Of a stretch of 64,000 bases of DNA, positions 16,754 to 25,864 are shown in pieces; within the stretch, counting starts at the first letter, position 1, and every line of letters begins with the position of its first letter. Made by a program: the position numbers and the translations under genes. This DNA comes from Paraburkholderia podalyriae (lineage in GTDB: Bacteria; Pseudomonadota; Gammaproteobacteria; Burkholderiales; Burkholderiaceae): NCBI RefSeq assembly GCF_014397785.1, contig NZ_VZQQ01000005.1, positions 186,001-250,000 on the forward strand. The letters run 5' to 3'. The notes below the pieces were generated by a model. The model had not been told where the DNA came from. It ran no database searches and saw only the letters and a list, made by a program, of their open reading frames with translations.

Positions 16754-18106
16754 ATGTCAATCCACGGTTGCTCGAACATGCTAAGAATCGACGAAGTCTC
16801 GAATAGCGAGGGATTCCCCGATCGCTGCGACGTCGCAGTGATCGGCGGCGGCATCATCGGCGTCAGCACCGCTTACGAGCTTGCGCGGCGCGGCGTATCG
16901 GTCGCGCTGCTCGAGAAAGGCATCATTGGCGCGGAACAGTCGGGACGCAACTGGGGTTGGGTGCGCCAGCAGAACCGCGACCTGCACGAGTTGCCGCTCG
17001 CGATGCAGAGCCTCACGCGCTGGGGCGAGTTGAGCGACGAACTCGGCGAAGACATCGGCTTCCGGCGAACCGGCATTCTGTACGGAAGCGAGAAGTCCGC
17101 GGACGTCGCGCAATGGGAAACCTGGCTCGGCAAGGCGCGTGCGCTTGGCTTCGACAGTCAGTTGCTGTCGGCTCGCGAACTGGCAGCGCGCGTTCCGAAT
17201 GGCCAGGCGAAGTGGGCGGGCGGCGTGTGGTCGCATTCCGATGGACGCGCGGAGCCGTCCATCGCTGCGCCCGCCATTGCAAAAGGCGCGCAACGACTCG
17301 GCGCGCGCGTGCATCAGACCTGCGCGGTTCGCGGACTCGACATCAGCGCGGGCCGGGTCGCCGGTGTATGGACCGAGCGCGGCCTGATCGGCGCGAGCAG
17401 CGTCGTGCTGGCCGGAGGCGCGTGGAGTGCTCTGTTCTGCCGGCATCATGGCATCGATCTGCCGGCGCTCAACGTGATCGGCACCGCGCTGCGCACGGCC
17501 GAAGCGCCGGCCGTGATAGACGGGTGCTTCTCGGGCCCGAACTTCGCGATGAGGCGGCGGCTCGACGGCGGTTATACGATCGCGGTCCCCGGCTACGGAC
17601 GAATGGAAATCGCGCCACAGAACCTGCGGCACGCGGTCAAGTTTCGCAAGATGTTCCGCAGCAAAATCAACAAGAAGCTCAAGTTCCGGATGGCGCAGCC
17701 CTTTTTCGGCGGCCCCGAAGGGAGTGCGAACTGGCGTAACGACGACATTTCTCCGTTCGAGCTGACGCGGGTTCTCGATCCTGCACCCGATGCCGAGTGG
17801 CCGGCCCGTGCTCTGAAAAACGTCGCGACGGTGTTTCCCGAACTGTCAGGATTGCGGATCGCTGATGCGTGGGCGGGCGCGATCGACACGACGCCCGATC
17901 TGGTGCCGGTGATGTCACGCGTGCATAGCACCCCCGGCCTCGTGATCGCGTCCGGGTTCAGCGGCCATGGATTCGGACTGGGACCGGGCGCCGGCATGCT
18001 AGTGAGCCGCATCGTGACGAATGACGCGACCGGGATCGACATACAGCCGTACCGATTGACGCGCTTTACCGATGGAACCCGGCTGGCGAGACCGGAAATG
18101 ATGTAA
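16754..18106 (+). CDS. FAD-dependent oxidoreductase, DAO family
   Basis: The 450-residue flavoprotein has the FAD motif VAVIGGGIIGVSTAYELARRG near residues 27-47 and a C-terminal SGFSGHGFGLGPGAG motif. An ASG-like turn is replaced by EQSGRNWGWVRQQ, a form seen in sarcosine/opine-oxidase-like proteins. It is the last gene of the plus-strand operon and the third DAO-type flavoprotein of the locus. The first ATG (16754) lacks a clear ribosome site; ATG 16778 is an alternative start. Confidence 0.83.
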   Translation: MSIHGCSNMLRIDEVSNSEGFPDRCDVAVIGGGIIGVSTAYELARRGVSVALLEKGIIGAEQSGRNWGWVRQQNRDLHELPLAMQSLTRWGELSDELGEDIGFRRTGILYGSEKSADVAQWETWLGKARALGFDSQLLSARELAARVPNGQAKWAGGVWSHSDGRAEPSIAAPAIAKGAQRLGARVHQTCAVRGLDISAGRVAGVWTERGLIGASSVVLAGGAWSALFCRHHGIDLPALNVIGTALRTAEAPAVIDGCFSGPNFAMRRRLDGGYTIAVPGYGRMEIAPQNLRHAVKFRKMFRSKINKKLKFRMAQPFFGGPEGSANWRNDDISPFELTRVLDPAPDAEWPARALKNVATVFPELSGLRIADAWAGAIDTTPDLVPVMSRVHSTPGLVIASGFSGHGFGLGPGAGMLVSRIVTNDATGIDIQPYRLTRFTDGTRLARPEMM

Positions 18107-18176
18107 CGGCGATGGCGGGAATACTTGCCAACCGCGATCGCATTCGCACGCGTCGCGGCGCGCACTTTGCGCCCGG

Positions 18177-18485
18177 CTAGTTGACTAGCGAAAACTTCAC
18201 CGGAATGTCTGCACGATCGGTCAGTTCGTCAAGGCAGTCGACAAGCAGGTCTAGCGCCAGGAACGTGCCGGCATCGAATCCTTCCGCATGATAGCGGCGC
18301 AGTTCCTTCAACGTCTGCTGCAAACGGCGTATCGCGGCAGGATGACTGTCGCGCAACGGCCAGCAACACAGCAGGTATGCCAATGGCGTCAGGCTGCGCG
18401 CCTCGCACCACGTGTCGAACAGGCGCAGGCAGATTCTATCGATCTCTTGCAAGCGCCTGCGTCGGTCCAGAAAGTCCGCAATCAT
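18177..18485 (-). CDS. small hypothetical protein
   Basis: This 102-residue frame encodes an Arg/Leu-rich, probably helical protein (FLDRRRRLQEIDRICLRLFD, then a Leu/Asp-rich second half LALDLLVDCLDELTD). It converges with the preceding operon. No family is recognised. The amino acid make-up and lack of a better frame on the other strand support a real gene, but the ribosome site is weak. Confidence 0.5.
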   Translation of the reverse strand: MIADFLDRRRRLQEIDRICLRLFDTWCEARSLTPLAYLLCCWPLRDSHPAAIRRLQQTLKELRRYHAEGFDAGTFLALDLLVDCLDELTDRADIPVKFSLVN

Positions 18486-18656
18486 TTTGCACGTCGCCTT
18501 TCGATCTTCGCAACAGTTAGCGATGGTGAATCAACGGTCGATAGCGCGCAGTCGTCAGCGGCTGCAAATGATTACGGCAATGCCTGATCCAGACGTCAGA
18601 AAATCCTGAGTCGGGTTTTTCCCACGCTGAACGGTTCGAGCGAGGGGCTCGACAGC

Positions 18657-19334
18657 TCACTGATCGCCGGGCACGCCGTAGCTCGGCGCCGCGGTCGGAT
18701 TCAACGCGCGCGCGATGTAGTCCAGCATCTGCGGCCGATACGCTTGCCATAGCGCGTCGAGTTTGCCGATCGGATCGTCATCCGCCCAATCGACCCGCAG
18801 ATCGACGACCGGCCACACGTGCGTATCGACGATCTTCAGAGCCGCCGAATGCACGGGGCCTGCTTCTCCGCCAGCTTCTACGGCCGCATGCATCGCGTGT
18901 AGCAGACGCTCGGCGAGCGCGCCTTGTGCGCCCTCGAACGCTTTCACCATCGCGTCGATCACCGGCTTGCCGGCGAGCAGATTACCCGCTGCCACACACT
19001 GATTTCCCGCGACGGCGTGATGCACGCCGAGTGCTTCCTTGCCGGTGAAAAGCGCGGTTCGCCCTTCGCTGTCGACCACCGTCACCTGCCGGTACTCGCT
19101 CCATTCGCTCGCGCCTAGCGCCCGTTCGAGCGCCACATCCGCCGCGATACGTTCGCTGTCCAGCAGATCGAGAATCTGCGGCCCGAGCGCGGGCAACGTC
19201 ACGTTCTGCGTCGCCACCGCACCGACGCCAGCGCGCGCCCACGGACACCTCGCACCGACCGCAATGCTCGATGAACTGATCGCGATACCGAGCTGACCGG
19301 TCTTCCCACAACGTCCGACGATCGAGAATGTCAT
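18657..19334 (-). CDS. DUF1028 family protein
   Basis: The 225-residue protein begins MTFSIVGRCGKTGQLGIAIS and continues with VGARCPWARAGVGAVATQN, the typical opening of DUF1028, whose fold resembles Ntn hydrolases. The biochemical role is not established. It is ten bases downstream of the RidA gene, and the three minus-strand genes 21158-18657 form one unit. Confidence 0.82.
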   Translation of the reverse strand: MTFSIVGRCGKTGQLGIAISSSSIAVGARCPWARAGVGAVATQNVTLPALGPQILDLLDSERIAADVALERALGASEWSEYRQVTVVDSEGRTALFTGKEALGVHHAVAGNQCVAAGNLLAGKPVIDAMVKAFEGAQGALAERLLHAMHAAVEAGGEAGPVHSAALKIVDTHVWPVVDLRVDWADDDPIGKLDALWQAYRPQMLDYIARALNPTAAPSYGVPGDQ

Positions 19335-19344
19335 GAGCGGCTCC

Positions 19345-19776
19345 TTACGCCTCAGCGGGCTTCCAGTTGTCAGGAATCACGGCGATCACGTCGATTTCCA
19401 TCAGCCATTGCGGCTGGCCGAGCGCGCTGACGCAGAGCCCGGTCGAAATCGGATATACGCCCTTCAGCCACTTGCCGACTTCCTGGTACACCGGCTCGCG
19501 ATAACGCGGATCGGTGATATAAGTCGTCGTCTTGACGATATGCGACAGATCGCTGCCCGCTTCTTCGAGAAGCTGCCTGACGTTCTTCATCGCCTGCTCG
19601 GCCTGCGCGCGTGGATCGCCGAGACCGATCAGGTTGCCGTCGAAATCGGTACCGACCTGGCCGCGCACATAGACCGTATTGCCCGCGCGAACCGCCTGGC
19701 AAAGATCGTTGTCGAGCGACTGGTTCGGGTACGTCTCCTTCGTATTGAACATGCGGATGCGAGTATGCGTAGGCAT
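19345..19776 (-). CDS. RidA-family (YjgF/UK114) protein
   Basis: The 143-residue protein has the RidA pattern: VYVRGQVGTDFDGNLIG, AEQAMKNVRQLLEEAGS and a C-terminal segment LMEIDVIAVIP. RidA proteins hydrolyse reactive enamines/imines or act in specific catabolic steps. The usual active Arg of archetypal RidA is not obvious here, so it may belong to a later subgroup. The ATG at 19776 overlaps the stop of the monooxygenase gene by one base (TGATG). Confidence 0.83.
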   Translation of the reverse strand: MPTHTRIRMFNTKETYPNQSLDNDLCQAVRAGNTVYVRGQVGTDFDGNLIGLGDPRAQAEQAMKNVRQLLEEAGSDLSHIVKTTTYITDPRYREPVYQEVGKWLKGVYPISTGLCVSALGQPQWLMEIDVIAVIPDNWKPAEA

Positions 19777-21158
19777 CAGTTCACTCCCACTTCTTTGGCC
19801 TTCGGAGCGTGCGATGCGTCGCACGCCGTATCGGTTGGATTCGCGCTTGCATTCGCGGTTGTATTCGCGCCAGGCATAGCGCGCGCGTCCTGCTGACGCT
19901 GCGACGCGTCGCGATACGCGAGGTATTTTCGCTGTGTGACGATGTGATCGGCAATGTGTCTGGCGTCGTGCCAAACGCCCCAGATAAACGACGACGCGCG
20001 CCGCGACAGCCACGGCAAGCCGAGGAAATACACGCCGGGCTCCTTCGATACACCGCGCTGATGCTGCGGCTTGCCGTTATCGTTGAACGCGTTCACGTGC
20101 AGCCAGCGGAAATCGACGGCATAGCCAGTGGCCCAGATGATCGTGCTCACCTCCGCCTTCCTCAGATCCAGTTCCCGCAGCGGATGCGTCACGCACGCCG
20201 GATCGGGTGGAATAAAGCGTGCGTCGGGGTCTTCCGGCAGGTCGACGCCGTTGCGCTCGACGTAGTCGTCGGCGGCATCAAGCAGTGACATCAGGTTTTC
20301 GTCGCCACGCTTCAGATTGGCGGCGAGGTCCTGTTCGAAGGTCGCCACGCCATTCGCGAACGATTTCGTCGTGCCGACGAGCGTCATACCCCGATGCGCG
20401 AGCCTGCGAAAATCGATGGTCTGGCCGCCGTATGCGCCGCTGACGGCGATGGTCACGTGCTCGCGTCCCGGAACGGCGACTTCCTTATCCCATTCGCCGA
20501 GCACACCCAGCCACCAGCAGAAATCGCGACCGCGATAAGCGCGCGGCGGACGGTCATGCGCACCGACGGACAGATAAACCGTGCGGCCCGCACGTTGCAG
20601 TTCATCCGCGATCTGCACGCCGGACGACCCCGCGCCGACCACGAGCACCGCGCCTTCGGGCAGTTGCGCCGGGTTGCGATAGTCGGCCGAATGAAGCTGC
20701 GTGAGGTTGACGTCCTGTGGCGCGATGGGGGGAATGACGGGACGCTGGAACGGCCCTGTCGCAACCACCACGCGACTGGCTTCGATCGTGCCATCGGACG
20801 TTGCGATCGTAAATCCTGGCTGGCCCTTCTTACGCTCGACGCTCGTGACCTCGACCCCTGTGCGGATCGGCGCATTGAACTTGCGCGCATAGGCTTCGAA
20901 GTAATCGGCGACCTGATCCTTGGCTGCGAACGCATCGGGATCGAGTCCTTCGAACTCCATATTAGGGAAGCGGTCGTGCCAGGCGGGACCATTGGCGACC
21001 AGCGAATCCCAGCGGCATGTACGCCAGCGTTCGGCGATGCGGTCGCGCTCCAGCACAAGATGGGGCACGCCGAGTTTGCTCAGGTGTTCACTGATTGCCA
21101 CGCCAGCCTGACCCGCGCCTATGACCAGCGTATCGATCGACAATGTTTCAGCCGCCAT
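19776..21158 (-). CDS. flavin-containing monooxygenase (CzcO/YUCCA-like)
   Basis: The 460-residue protein has an FAD motif TLVIGAGQAGVAISEHL at residues 10-26 and a second NADPH-binding Rossmann motif VLVVGAGSSGVQIADEL near residue 170. The order and length are those of class B flavin monooxygenases, which oxygenate N, S or carbonyl groups. ATG 21158 follows AAGGAGAAGGCC. It is the first gene of the unit with RidA and DUF1028 and is divergent from the LysR gene. Confidence 0.87.
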   Translation of the reverse strand: MAAETLSIDTLVIGAGQAGVAISEHLSKLGVPHLVLERDRIAERWRTCRWDSLVANGPAWHDRFPNMEFEGLDPDAFAAKDQVADYFEAYARKFNAPIRTGVEVTSVERKKGQPGFTIATSDGTIEASRVVVATGPFQRPVIPPIAPQDVNLTQLHSADYRNPAQLPEGAVLVVGAGSSGVQIADELQRAGRTVYLSVGAHDRPPRAYRGRDFCWWLGVLGEWDKEVAVPGREHVTIAVSGAYGGQTIDFRRLAHRGMTLVGTTKSFANGVATFEQDLAANLKRGDENLMSLLDAADDYVERNGVDLPEDPDARFIPPDPACVTHPLRELDLRKAEVSTIIWATGYAVDFRWLHVNAFNDNGKPQHQRGVSKEPGVYFLGLPWLSRRASSFIWGVWHDARHIADHIVTQRKYLAYRDASQRQQDARAMPGANTTANASANPTDTACDASHAPKAKEVGVN

Positions 21159-21236
21159 GGCCTTCTCCTTCTGAAAAGCGGTCGGACAGAATCTACGCCG
21201 CGTCGCGGACAACAAAAACTATATTTTAAAAATGCT

Positions 21237-21259
21237 TTGCATCGTTTTTCGCTATGCAA
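21237..21259. promoter_or_regulatory. LysR-type binding site (TTGCAT-N11-ATGCAA)
   Basis: TTGCAT and ATGCAA form a perfect inverted repeat with an 11-base spacer, the T-N11-A arrangement of LysR regulators. It lies in the 149-base gap between the monooxygenase gene and the LysR gene, next to an AT-rich run TATATTTTAAAA (21221-21232) that may hold the -10 of the monooxygenase promoter. Confidence 0.6.
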
Positions 21260-21307
21260 GCGACAATTAGCGCGCGACAATCGGTTCGACCGATCATGGA
21301 GCAACTG

Positions 21308-22231
21308 ATGGACGGCAACTCGATACGCTACTCGTTGCGTCAGCTCAGGTACTTTGTCGTCACGGCCGAGACGCTTTCGTTCACCGCCGCGGCAAAGCGG
21401 CTGCACATTTCGCAGCCGTCCATCTCGACGTCGCTCGCGGATCTGGAGGAATCGTTCGGCGTCCAACTGTTCATCCGCCATCACGCCAGCGGCCTGTCCC
21501 TCACGCAACCGGGCCGCGATCTGCTCGGCCACGCTCGCAATCTGCTTCAGAACGCCGAGGAATTGCAGTTGACCGCGACGGAAATCGACGGCGGGATGTC
21601 GGGCTCCATCTCGCTGGGCTGCATGGTGTCGCTGGCCCCGCCGCTGATGCCCGGCATCATCAGCCGCTTCGTGCAGGATTACTCCGCGATCACCTTTCGT
21701 ACGACGGAAGCGCATCAGGACACGCTTTTGAGCGGCCTGCACGACGGCTCGCTCGATATCGCGCTGACCTACAGCCTCGATATCACCGATGGAATCGCGT
21801 TTACCCCGCTGCTTTCGCTGCCGCCGTATGTCATCCTGCCCAAGACACACCGGCTTGCACGGGCACGCAAGGTATCGCTGGCCGATCTGCTGCCTGAGCC
21901 CTATGTGATGCTGGACCTTCCGCATAGCCGCGAGTACTTTTCCGCGCTGTTCGACGCAGTGGGCAGCCGCCCTACCGCGGCTTTCCGGTCGTCACAGCCT
22001 GAAGTGGTGCGTGGCATGGTCGCCAACGGCTTGGGTTACAGCATACTCAACTTCCCGCTGAAGTCGACCCGGACAGTGGACGGCGAAGACTTCGTGATTA
22101 AACGTTTCAAGGAAAACGTCAATGCGACAACGCTCGGCATTGCACTGTCGAGCACCGTCAAGGCGCGTGAGGTGGTCAAACGCTTCTCGGCATTTTGTGA
22201 AACGTATATTCGGCGCCTACACATCCATTAA
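21308..22231 (+). CDS. LysR-family transcriptional regulator
   Basis: The 307-residue protein has the LysR HTH at residues 6-65 (LRQLRYFVVTAETLSFTAAA, then LHISQPSISTSLADLE) and a C-terminal periplasmic-binding-like sensor. ATG 21308 is chosen because GGAG stands six bases before it; the frame is open further upstream. It sits between the divergent monooxygenase unit and the Rieske/ABC operon and is the best candidate regulator for both. Confidence 0.88.
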   Translation: MDGNSIRYSLRQLRYFVVTAETLSFTAAAKRLHISQPSISTSLADLEESFGVQLFIRHHASGLSLTQPGRDLLGHARNLLQNAEELQLTATEIDGGMSGSISLGCMVSLAPPLMPGIISRFVQDYSAITFRTTEAHQDTLLSGLHDGSLDIALTYSLDITDGIAFTPLLSLPPYVILPKTHRLARARKVSLADLLPEPYVMLDLPHSREYFSALFDAVGSRPTAAFRSSQPEVVRGMVANGLGYSILNFPLKSTRTVDGEDFVIKRFKENVNATTLGIALSSTVKAREVVKRFSAFCETYIRRLHIH

Positions 22232-22354
22232 CAGCCCGGAAAGCGTGACGACATAGGCTCAAACTATGCACTGCATCCAAAAACAATATTTTACCTAGCA
22301 ATTTGGATTGTTAGATTGATGCTCATCGGATGTACACACTGACGGGAGGCGCAC

Positions 22355-23506
22355 ATGGCAGCCATTCTTCAGTCGGCGGACACTGAGCTCGACATCGTTC
22401 GCGCGCTGCGCGAGAACTGCGAGCGTCCGTTCGAGGATGCACACGCAATGCCGCCTGCGGTCTATACGTCGGAGGCGTTTCTCGCACTTGAACAACGTAA
22501 TGTGTTTCACAACGAGTGGTTGTGCGTGGGCCGCGCGAGCGCCCTCGCCACGAGCGGCAACTACCTGAGCGCACAAATCGACGATCAGCCGGTGTTCGTG
22601 CTGCGTGATGCGAGTGGTGCGTTGCGCGCATTCTCGAATGTTTGCCTGCACCGGATGTCGGTACTGCTCGAAGGGCGCGGCAATGTGCGCCGGATCGTGT
22701 GTCCCTATCACGCATGGAACTACACGCTCGATGGCTCGCTCGCGGGCGCGCCGCTGATGGATCAGCAGCCGGGCTTTTGCAAGGAGCAATACAGGCTGCC
22801 CGAGTTGCGCTGCGAGACGTGGCAAGGCTGGATCTACGTCACGCTCGACGAGCACACGCCTGCGGTGGAATCTCACCTGTCCGAACTGACGAAGCTGATC
22901 GAGCCGTACGGTATGAGCGACTACGTCGAGACCTTCCACGAAGAGCATGTGTGGGACACCAACTGGAAGATCCTCGCGGAAAATTTCATGGAGAGCTATC
23001 ACCTGCCGATGCTGCATCGCGCAACGGTCGGACCGCACTCGAAGCTCGAAGAAATGGAATGTCCGCCGGGTTCGCCTGCGTTCAACTATCACTGGATCAC
23101 CAAGGAAGCATCGCTGCCGATTGGCAATGCGCATCCGTCCAATACGCGTCTGCAAGGGCATTGGCGCCGTACCACCGCGTTGCTGGCGATCTACCCGACA
23201 CATCTGATTACGCTGACGCCTGGCTACTTCTGGTATCTGATCCTGCAACCGCGGGGCGTCGGCCGCGTGCATATCCGCTTCGGCGGCGGTCTCGCACCGG
23301 AATTCGTCGACGATCCGCAAGGCGCCGATTACATGGCCACGCTGAAGACGCTGCTCGACGAAGTGAACGCCGAGGACCGGCGCGGCGTCGAGGCGGTGTT
23401 TCGCGGCGTGCACGCGCCACTCGCGAAGCCCGGCCATCTGAGCCCGCTTGAACGGCCGAATTACGACTTCGCCCGCTATCTGGCGGGACGCCTGGGGGGG
23501 ACGTGA
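22355..23506 (+). CDS. Rieske non-haem iron oxygenase, alpha subunit
   Basis: The 383-residue protein has a Rieske cluster with Cys97, His99, Cys116 and His119 (CLHR and CPYH), and a mononuclear iron site with ENFMESYHLPMLH, giving His216 and His221. This is the pattern of ring-hydroxylating and betaine/carnitine-type oxygenases. No reductase gene is adjacent, so electrons must come from elsewhere. It is followed after 55 bases by the ABC importer genes, suggesting that the imported compound is oxygenated by it. Confidence 0.88.
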   Translation: MAAILQSADTELDIVRALRENCERPFEDAHAMPPAVYTSEAFLALEQRNVFHNEWLCVGRASALATSGNYLSAQIDDQPVFVLRDASGALRAFSNVCLHRMSVLLEGRGNVRRIVCPYHAWNYTLDGSLAGAPLMDQQPGFCKEQYRLPELRCETWQGWIYVTLDEHTPAVESHLSELTKLIEPYGMSDYVETFHEEHVWDTNWKILAENFMESYHLPMLHRATVGPHSKLEEMECPPGSPAFNYHWITKEASLPIGNAHPSNTRLQGHWRRTTALLAIYPTHLITLTPGYFWYLILQPRGVGRVHIRFGGGLAPEFVDDPQGADYMATLKTLLDEVNAEDRRGVEAVFRGVHAPLAKPGHLSPLERPNYDFARYLAGRLGGT

Positions 23507-23561
23507 TTTGCCGCGTCATTTGCCGCGTCACGTGGACTGCCAACACTCTGCCGAGTTACCC

Positions 23562-24767
23562 ATGTCAAGCCAACCATTTATTTCGTTCGCAGGCGTCAGC
23601 AAGTCCTACGACGGCGTACATAGCGTCGTCGAGGGACTCGATCTCGACGTTGCGCACGGTGAATTCGTTTCGCTGCTCGGTCCGTCCGGTTCCGGCAAGA
23701 CCACGACACTGATGATGCTCGCGGGATTCGAAGCTCCGACGCGCGGCGAGATTCGCCTCGCCGGCAAGCGTCTGGACGACAAGCCGCCGCATCGGCGCGA
23801 TATCGGCATGGTGTTTCAGAACTATGCGCTGTTCCCGCACATGACGATTGCCGAGAACGTCGCGTTTCCGCTGTCCGTGCGCAGGCTGAGCCGGAGCGAA
23901 CAGAAAACGCGGGTGATGCGCGTGCTCGACATGGTGGAGTTATCGCATCTGGCGGCGCGGCGTCCGTCGCAACTGTCCGGTGGCCAGCAGCAGCGCGTCG
24001 CGCTCGCCCGCGCGCTGGTTTTCGAGCCGAGCGTGGTGCTGATGGACGAGCCGCTTGGCGCGCTCGACAAGCGTCTGCGTGAAACCATGCAATACGAAAT
24101 CATGCGGCTCCATCGCGAACTGTCGCTGACGATCGTCTACGTGACGCACGACCAGAACGAAGCATTGACGATGTCGGACCGCGTCGCCGTCTTTTCCGAT
24201 GGACGCATCCAGCAGGCCGCCGCACCCACCGAACTCTACGAAAACGCGGCGAATGCGTTCGTTGCCAATTTCGTCGGCGAAAACAATGGACTGACCGGTC
24301 GCGTCAATTCCGACGGGGGGGAATGGGCTGCGATGCAGCTCGCCGACGGCAGCACGGTGTGCGGACGCCCGGGCGTCGGGCTCGCGTCAGGCGACACGGC
24401 GGTGCTGGCGCTTCGTCCCGAGCGCGCGCACATCGCGGCGACGCCAGATGCTGTGCAGGAAGCGACACGGCAGAACATGAACGTCGTGCACGCGCTGGTC
24501 GAGGAACTCGTGTACTGCGGCGATCATCATCGCGTGCATCTGAAGCTCGGCCATGGCGAAAGCATGGTCGTCAAGGTGCCGAACACACAGCACCATGATC
24601 TACCCGCGCTCGGCCGTCAGACCGCCGTGACCTGGCGACGCGACGACTGCAAGGTGCTGCCCGCGGCGGCAGCCGCGCCGCCATCGGCAGCCGTGTCCGG
24701 CGGCGCCGACTATTCCACTGTTTCCGTTCCCTCGTCCGCCTCGCCACTTATCGCAGGAGCCAACTAG
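23562..24767 (+). CDS. spermidine/putrescine-type ABC transporter ATP-binding protein (PotA-like)
   Basis: The 401-residue ATPase has Walker A GPSGSGKTT at 40-48, LSGGQQQR, Walker B VLMDEPLGALD and a C-terminal TOBE-like extension of over 100 residues, as in PotA/FbpC. ATG 23562 is chosen where the family alignment begins; the upstream open frame is a shadow of the Rieske gene. The tail (after about residue 370) is Ala/Pro/Ser-rich and longer than usual. It stops two bases before the binding-protein start. Confidence 0.9.
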   Translation: MSSQPFISFAGVSKSYDGVHSVVEGLDLDVAHGEFVSLLGPSGSGKTTTLMMLAGFEAPTRGEIRLAGKRLDDKPPHRRDIGMVFQNYALFPHMTIAENVAFPLSVRRLSRSEQKTRVMRVLDMVELSHLAARRPSQLSGGQQQRVALARALVFEPSVVLMDEPLGALDKRLRETMQYEIMRLHRELSLTIVYVTHDQNEALTMSDRVAVFSDGRIQQAAAPTELYENAANAFVANFVGENNGLTGRVNSDGGEWAAMQLADGSTVCGRPGVGLASGDTAVLALRPERAHIAATPDAVQEATRQNMNVVHALVEELVYCGDHHRVHLKLGHGESMVVKVPNTQHHDLPALGRQTAVTWRRDDCKVLPAAAAAPPSAAVSGGADYSTVSVPSSASPLIAGAN

Positions 24768-24769
24768 AA

Positions 24770-25825
24770 ATGAAGACCACACGATCGTTATTCAGGACCA
24801 CCGTCGCGGCGTGCGCGCTCGGGGTGGCTGCCACCGCCACGGTTCATGCGGCCGACACGATTTCCGTCGTCACGTTTGGCGGTGCGTACGAAGCTGCCGC
24901 GAAAAAAGCGTGGTTCGAACCGTTCACCGCGAAAACCGGCAACCAGTTCTCCACCGAGTCCTACGATGGCGGCCTCGCCAAACTTCAGGCGATGGAGCAG
25001 GCGAAGAACCCGACCTGGGACCTGATCGACCTCGAAACCAACGACGCGATCACCGCGTGCGACGAAGGCCTCATCGCGAAGTTCGACAAGAAGGCGCTCG
25101 GCAACACCAGTGACTTCCTGCCGGGCTCGATCAGCGATTGCGCCGTCGCGGCGATGGTGTGGTCCACCGTCTATGCGTACGACACCAGCAAGCTGAAATC
25201 CGCGCCGACCACCATCAACGATTTCTTCGACCTCAACAAGTATCCCGGCAAGCGCGGCATGCGCAAGTCGCCGAAGGTCGCGATGGAATGGGCGTTGATC
25301 GCCGATGGCGTTGCACCCAAGGACGTGTACAAGACGCTCTCCACGCCTGCTGGCGTCGACCGCGCGTTCAAGAAGCTCGACACGATCAAGTCGAGCATCG
25401 TCTGGTGGGAAGCGGGTGCGCAGGCGCCGCAGCTCCTCGCCGACGGCGCGGTCGTGATGACGCAGGCGTACAACGGCCGCATCGACGACGCCGTGCACAA
25501 GGACAAGAAGCCCTTCAAGGTCGTCTGGGACGCGCAGGTGTACGACTACGAATGGTGGGCCGTGGTCAACGGCGCGAAGCATGCCGACGCGGCGCAGAAG
25601 TTCATCGTGTCGGCCTCGACGCCGCAGGCCTATGCGGACCTGTCGAAGTACATCGCCTATGCGCCGCCGCGCAAGGACGCCATTGCGCTGATCGACAAAG
25701 CGCGTCTGAACGATCTGCCGACGGCACCGGCGAACTTCAAGCGTCCGCTGCAAATCAACGCGACGTTCTGGGCCGACAACGCGGATGCGATCAACAAGCG
25801 GTTCCAGAACTGGCTGACGCAGTAG
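24770..25825 (+). CDS. ABC transporter periplasmic binding protein, PotD-like (family 1)
   Basis: The 351-residue protein has a signal peptide cleaved after VHA (residue 27) and the PotD-type pattern ISVVTFGGAYEAAAKKAWFEPF, then PTWDLIDLETND and WWEAGAQAPQLLADG. Many relatives in this subgroup bind polyamines or other organic cations. The RBS and start are close to the ATPase stop. The ligand is unknown. Confidence 0.9.
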   Translation: MKTTRSLFRTTVAACALGVAATATVHAADTISVVTFGGAYEAAAKKAWFEPFTAKTGNQFSTESYDGGLAKLQAMEQAKNPTWDLIDLETNDAITACDEGLIAKFDKKALGNTSDFLPGSISDCAVAAMVWSTVYAYDTSKLKSAPTTINDFFDLNKYPGKRGMRKSPKVAMEWALIADGVAPKDVYKTLSTPAGVDRAFKKLDTIKSSIVWWEAGAQAPQLLADGAVVMTQAYNGRIDDAVHKDKKPFKVVWDAQVYDYEWWAVVNGAKHADAAQKFIVSASTPQAYADLSKYIAYAPPRKDAIALIDKARLNDLPTAPANFKRPLQINATFWADNADAINKRFQNWLTQ

Positions 25826-25864
25826 CGCCAGATCGAACGAACGTCACCCGAGAGATCGAGCACG

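Noticed and set aside
13908..18106. ectoine degradation operon
   Set aside because: The deacylase and semialdehyde dehydrogenase recall it, but ectoine hydrolase, the diaminobutyrate aminotransferase and cyclodeaminase are missing.
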